A stretch of 64,000 nt of DNA from Vogesella aquatica (GTDB lineage: Bacteria > Pseudomonadota > Gammaproteobacteria > Burkholderiales > Chromobacteriaceae), in the NCBI RefSeq assembly GCF_028548455.1, contig NZ_JAQQLF010000017.1:33114-97113 (forward strand), read 5' to 3'. The position numbers and the translations under genes are program-made. Shown here in pieces: positions 61,366-64,000 of the stretch. Under the pieces are notes generated by a model. It was not told the DNA's origin. It worked only from the letters and a program-made list of their open reading frames with translations, and did not search any database. Position 1 is the first letter of the stretch. Every line of letters starts with the position of its first letter.

Positions 61366-61979
61366 CGCCATCTTACTGGGCACAGGCTTGTGCCGAGCTG
61401 TCGCAGTGCAGCCCGGCATTGTCGGTGCTGATCGCGCAGCACCCTGCCAGCGCGCTGAAAACACGCGGCGAGCCATTCGAGACGCTACTGCGCGCCATTG
61501 TCGGGCAGCAGATTTCCATTGCGGCTGCCGATGCGATCTGGGCCAGGTTGGCCGTATTGCTGGATACCACCAGCCCGCAGGCTGTGGTGGATACGTCGCC
61601 GGATGCGTTGCGGGCTGTAGGCTTTTCGCTGCGCAAGGTGGAGTACGCGCAGGATCTGGCACGGCATTTTCTGGATGGCCGTATCGACCCGGCGCGTTTT
61701 GCCAGCCTGGACGATGAGGCCATCATCCGCGAGCTGGTGGCGGTGCGCGGCATTGGCCGCTGGACGGCAGAGATGTACCTGATCTTCAATCTGTGCCGCC
61801 CGGATGTCTGGCCGGTGGACGATATCGGCCTGCAAAAAGCGCTGGTGATCATCCATGGCTTGCCGGCGCGCCCTGTGTTGGCGGAATGCCGGCGCATGGG
61901 CGAGGCCTTTCGCCCATGGCGTAGCGTGGCTACCTGGTATCTGTGGCGCATGCTGGACCCGGTAGAAGTGCAGTACTAG
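61362..61979 (+). CDS. DNA-3-methyladenine glycosylase II (AlkA/HhH-GPD)
   Basis: 205 aa. [20 protein letters not shown], Hh[16 protein letters not shown] and catalytic Asp in [16 protein letters not shown] start overlaps the pmbA stop (GTGA). It lacks the AlkA N-terminal domain, so it is the short form. Removes alkylated bases. Confidence 0.92.
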   Translation: MTPSYWAQACAELSQCSPALSVLIAQHPASALKTRGEPFETLLRAIVGQQISIAAADAIWARLAVLLDTTSPQAVVDTSPDALRAVGFSLRKVEYAQDLARHFLDGRIDPARFASLDDEAIIRELVAVRGIGRWTAEMYLIFNLCRPDVWPVDDIGLQKALVIIHGLPARPVLAECRRMGEAFRPWRSVATWYLWRMLDPVEVQY

Positions 61980-62041
61980 CGTACAAATCCTGCTGCGGCG
62001 GCGTCTGTGTTCCATACTCAAAACAAAACAGGGAGCGAGAT

Positions 62042-63181
62042 ATGGATAAGCCTATTGTCGGGCTGGTACTGGCGGGCGGTGGTGCACGGGCGGCTTATCA
62101 GGTGGGGGTGCTGATGGCGGTGGCGCATATGCTGCCGCGCGATTACGGCAATCCTTTTCCCATCATCAGCGGTACGTCTGCCGGTGCCATCAATGCGGTA
62201 GGGTTGGCCGCAGGTTCCACGCATTTTCGCCAGGCTACGGCTTTCCTTGCCAAGATGTGGAAAGGCTTGCATGTCAGCCAGGTGTACCGGGCTGACTGGC
62301 CTTACTTTGCGCGCGCTTTTCTGGCGTGGGGTGGCTCGGTAGTGACGGGTGGCAAGCTGGTGCACAACCCGGCCAGCTTGCTGGATAACAGCCCGCTGCG
62401 CGAGCTGCTGGGCCGGGTAGTGAACTTTGATGGCGTGTCGCGTGCCGTGCAGAGCGGCGATCTGCATGCGCTATCACTGACAGCATCCTGTTATACCACC
62501 GGCCAGTCGGTGAGCTTTTTCGAAGGCTGCGACAGTATCGACGAGTGGCACCGGCATCAGCGCCTGGGTGTGCGCGAGCATATCGGTGTCGATCATCTGA
62601 TGGCGACCTCGGCCATTCCCATGATTTTCCCTGCGGCGACCATCGATGGGCGCTTTTATTGTGATGGTGCCATCCGCCAGATGGCACCGTTATCACCCGC
62701 CCTGCATCTGGGGGCTGAAAAGCTGTTTGTCATTAATCTGAATACCGAACACCGCCCGCGGCCGGAGCGTCGCCTGGTGGGGGATCGCCCCTCGCTGGCC
62801 ATGATCTTTGGCCATTTGCTCAATAGCATCTTTTTTGACAGTATGGCCGCCGATATGGAGCGGCTAAGCCGGGTAAACCATACTGTGTCACTGCTGGATG
62901 AACAGGTGCGCTGCAGTGGCAGAACTGCGCTGAAGCGGGTGGATGTACTGAATATCTCGCCGAGTGTGTCGCTGGAGGCTATCGCCTTCAAGCACGTCAA
63001 AAACTTCCCGCCGGCCATGCGCTTTCTCATGCGTGGTGCCGGAGCCATGCGTCAGCGCGGCTCGGTTCTGGCAAGTTATCTGCTGTTCGATCCTGCCTAT
63101 GGCCGCGAGCTAATTGACCTGGGCTACAAAGATGCGATGGCCAGGCGGGATGAAATACTGAATTTTCTACAAAAATCATAG
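62042..63181 (+). CDS. Patatin-like phospholipase family protein
   Basis: 379 aa. [11 protein letters not shown] oxyanion loop, GTSAGA nucleophile Ser, and [13 protein letters not shown] catalytic Asp. No signal peptide. ATG 62042 follows GGGAG; a longer frame from 61943 overlaps alkA and is rejected. A cytoplasmic acyl hydrolase, substrate unknown. Confidence 0.92.
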   Translation: MDKPIVGLVLAGGGARAAYQVGVLMAVAHMLPRDYGNPFPIISGTSAGAINAVGLAAGSTHFRQATAFLAKMWKGLHVSQVYRADWPYFARAFLAWGGSVVTGGKLVHNPASLLDNSPLRELLGRVVNFDGVSRAVQSGDLHALSLTASCYTTGQSVSFFEGCDSIDEWHRHQRLGVREHIGVDHLMATSAIPMIFPAATIDGRFYCDGAIRQMAPLSPALHLGAEKLFVINLNTEHRPRPERRLVGDRPSLAMIFGHLLNSIFFDSMAADMERLSRVNHTVSLLDEQVRCSGRTALKRVDVLNISPSVSLEAIAFKHVKNFPPAMRFLMRGAGAMRQRGSVLASYLLFDPAYGRELIDLGYKDAMARRDEILNFLQKS

Positions 63182-63229
63182 TCTGCTACGGTGCAGGTGT
63201 TTGGCACCGCTATTTTTAAGGGGGTTGTA

Positions 63230-63718
63230 ATGCGTTTATCCAGACGGCAGGGTTTTGCCACCATCGCGGCGCTGTGTGCCGCATCCATGGGCTTTGCATT
63301 GTATGCCCAGCATGTCATGGGCTTGGAGCCCTGCCCGTTATGTGTGTTCCAGCGTGTGGGGGTGATTGCGACTGGCGTGCTGGCCGGCATCTTTGCCGTG
63401 GCGAACCCGCAAAGGTTGGCCGCAAGGCTGGCGGCATTGCTGGTGGCGCTGGCCGCACTGGCCGGTGGGGCGGTGTCGGCCTGGCATGTATATCTGCAGC
63501 ATTTGCCGAAAGACCAGGTGCCGGCCTGCGGGCCCGGGCTGGACTTCATGCTGGAGACCTTGCCGTTGACGCAGGTGCTGAATACGGTGTTCAAAGGCAG
63601 TGGCGAATGCGCCGAGCTGGGCTGGACATTCCTTGGCCAGTCCATGCCGGTATGGACTGGCCTGCTGTTTCTTGCGCTGATAACGATGGCGCTGTGGAAT
63701 GGCTGGCGCAAGAGCTGA
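63230..63718 (+). CDS. dsbB: Disulfide bond formation protein B
   Basis: 162 aa, four membrane segments. EPCPLCVFQR (first Cys pair) and the second periplasmic pair (VPACGPGLDF and GSGECAELGW) are complete. It reoxidises DsbA with quinone; the lipase disulfide would be one of its clients. Uptake-like word at 63415-63424. Confidence 0.93.
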   Translation: MRLSRRQGFATIAALCAASMGFALYAQHVMGLEPCPLCVFQRVGVIATGVLAGIFAVANPQRLAARLAALLVALAALAGGAVSAWHVYLQHLPKDQVPACGPGLDFMLETLPLTQVLNTVFKGSGECAELGWTFLGQSMPVWTGLLFLALITMALWNGWRKS

Positions 63719-63768
63719 TTGGTATCGGTATACCAATACATGGCCAGCCCTGATGGGCTGGCCTTTTT
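63719..63768 (+). terminator. Two hairpins after dsbB
   Basis: TTGGTAT-CGGT-ATACCAA (63719-63736) begins at the last base region after the stop, then GGCCAGCCC-TGAT-GGGCTGGCC with TTTTT (63742-63768) is the terminator. Confidence 0.85.
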
Positions 63769-63798
63769 ATATGCTGTAATTCAGGGTGGGGGGTAATG

Positions 63799-63826
63799 CA
63801 AAAAGCCTTCCGCGAGGAAGGCTTTT
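63799..63826 (-). terminator. Terminator of the tRNA transcript
   Basis: AAAAGCCTTC and GAAGGCTTTT pair around CGCGAG, with a T-run on the reverse strand, just past tRNA-Asp. Confidence 0.85.
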
Positions 63827-63833
63827 GAATGGT

Positions 63834-63910
63834 TGGCGGAGCGGACGGGACTCGAACCCGCGACCCCCGGCGTGACAGGCCGGTATTCTAACCAACTGAA
63901 CTACCGCTCC
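63834..63910 (-). tRNA. tRNA-Asp (GTC)
   Basis: 77 nt on the reverse strand from GGAGCGG to CCGCTCC-G-CCA. Cloverleaf parts are visible: anticodon stem CCGGC with loop CTGTCAC (GTC), and T-loop GGGTTCGAGTCCC. CCA is encoded. Confidence 0.97.
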
Positions 63911-63923
63911 AACCGTAAAACGG

Positions 63924-63999
63924 TGGTGGGCGTTGACGGAGTCGAACCGCCGACATTCTGCTTGTAAGGCAGACGCTCTACCAACTGAGCTAAACGCCC
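63924..63999 (-). tRNA. tRNA-Val (TAC)
   Basis: 76 nt on the reverse strand from GGGCGTT to AACGCCC-A-CCA. Anticodon loop CTTACAA (TAC), T-loop GGTTCGACTCC, CCA encoded. It is upstream of tRNA-Asp in the same direction, 13 bases apart, so one transcript. Confidence 0.97.
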
Positions 64000-64000
64000 G

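Noticed and set aside
2000..63424. Reading the GTTGGCCGCA word as a REP/BIME element
   Set aside because: REP elements are longer, mainly intergenic and share flanks. Here 28 of the 34 copies are single words inside genes in several frames with unrelated flanks.
2000..63424. Reading the word as the known Neisseria uptake sequence
   Set aside because: Neither strand contains the GCCGTCTGAA core or its described dialects; only the distribution is alike.
1..64000. CRISPR array, prophage or insertion sequence
   Set aside because: No regularly spaced direct repeats, no transposase, no terminal inverted repeats with target duplication, and no phage structural genes were seen.

Overview
The window looks like ordinary chromosome from a GC-rich betaproteobacterium of the order Neisseriales, most likely family Chromobacteriaceae (the Chromobacterium/Vogesella/Aquitalea group). 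This rests on gene content and protein style: PhaB, a PsrA-type TetR regulator, a LifO-dependent lipase, a betaproteobacterial FadN/FadA-type beta-oxidation pair, and a cvpA-purF-metZ order. The genus is a guess. Nothing here looks like a large genomic island, prophage or CRISPR locus.

Layout. 1-3.7 kb: a truncated chemotaxis receptor, an unknown protein, a phosphodiesterase and a YkgJ-type cysteine-cluster protein. 3.7-8.6 kb: a Fur-controlled iron operon (imelysin, di-haem oxidoreductase, second imelysin, DUF1513) with a clear Fur box and sigma-70 promoter. 9.1-11.5 kb: a divergent pair, a tyrosine recombinase and a KfrA-like coiled-coil DNA-binding protein, sharing a short AT-rich control region with a perfect inverted repeat. 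11.4-18.1 kb: housekeeping genes (fRMsr, phaB, rsgA, phhB, M48 protease, orn, pgi, pncC). 18.3-23.2 kb: a nucleoside-type BMP ABC transporter. 23.3-27.3 kb: xerC-moxR, small proteins, an FNR-box-linked universal stress protein, an HTH regulator and 4.5S RNA. 27.4-30.8 kb: argE, an NSS transporter and a cupin. 30.9-34.2 kb: a TRAP transporter. 34.3-43.8 kb: NlpC/P60, uup, folC, SPOR, cvpA, purF, metZ. 44.0-57.0 kb: a lipid-utilisation block (psrA-like regulator, fadE, thioesterase, fadL, fadN-like, thiolase, lipase and its foldase). 57.0-64.0 kb: trpC, YheT hydrolase, mog, yjgA/pmbA, alkA, patatin, dsbB, tRNA-Asp and tRNA-Val.

The most interesting signal is not a gene. The 10-mer GTTGGCCGCA occurs exactly 34 times on the two strands (a 12-mer AGGTTGGCCGCA 14 times), about once per 1.9 kb, mostly inside genes, and in inverted pairs at gene ends where it forms hairpins. 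This is the pattern of the Neisseriaceae DNA uptake sequence (DUS), but the sequence is unrelated to the known GCCGTCTGAA core. I propose it as a candidate uptake word for this lineage.

Second-tier signals are the recombinase/KfrA-like pair with its operator, a probable PsrA regulon reading out as sites of the form (G/C)AAAC-N4-GTTT(G/C) around the lipid genes, and several leader or intercistronic hairpins. All calls were made by reading the sequence. No database search or folding program was run.
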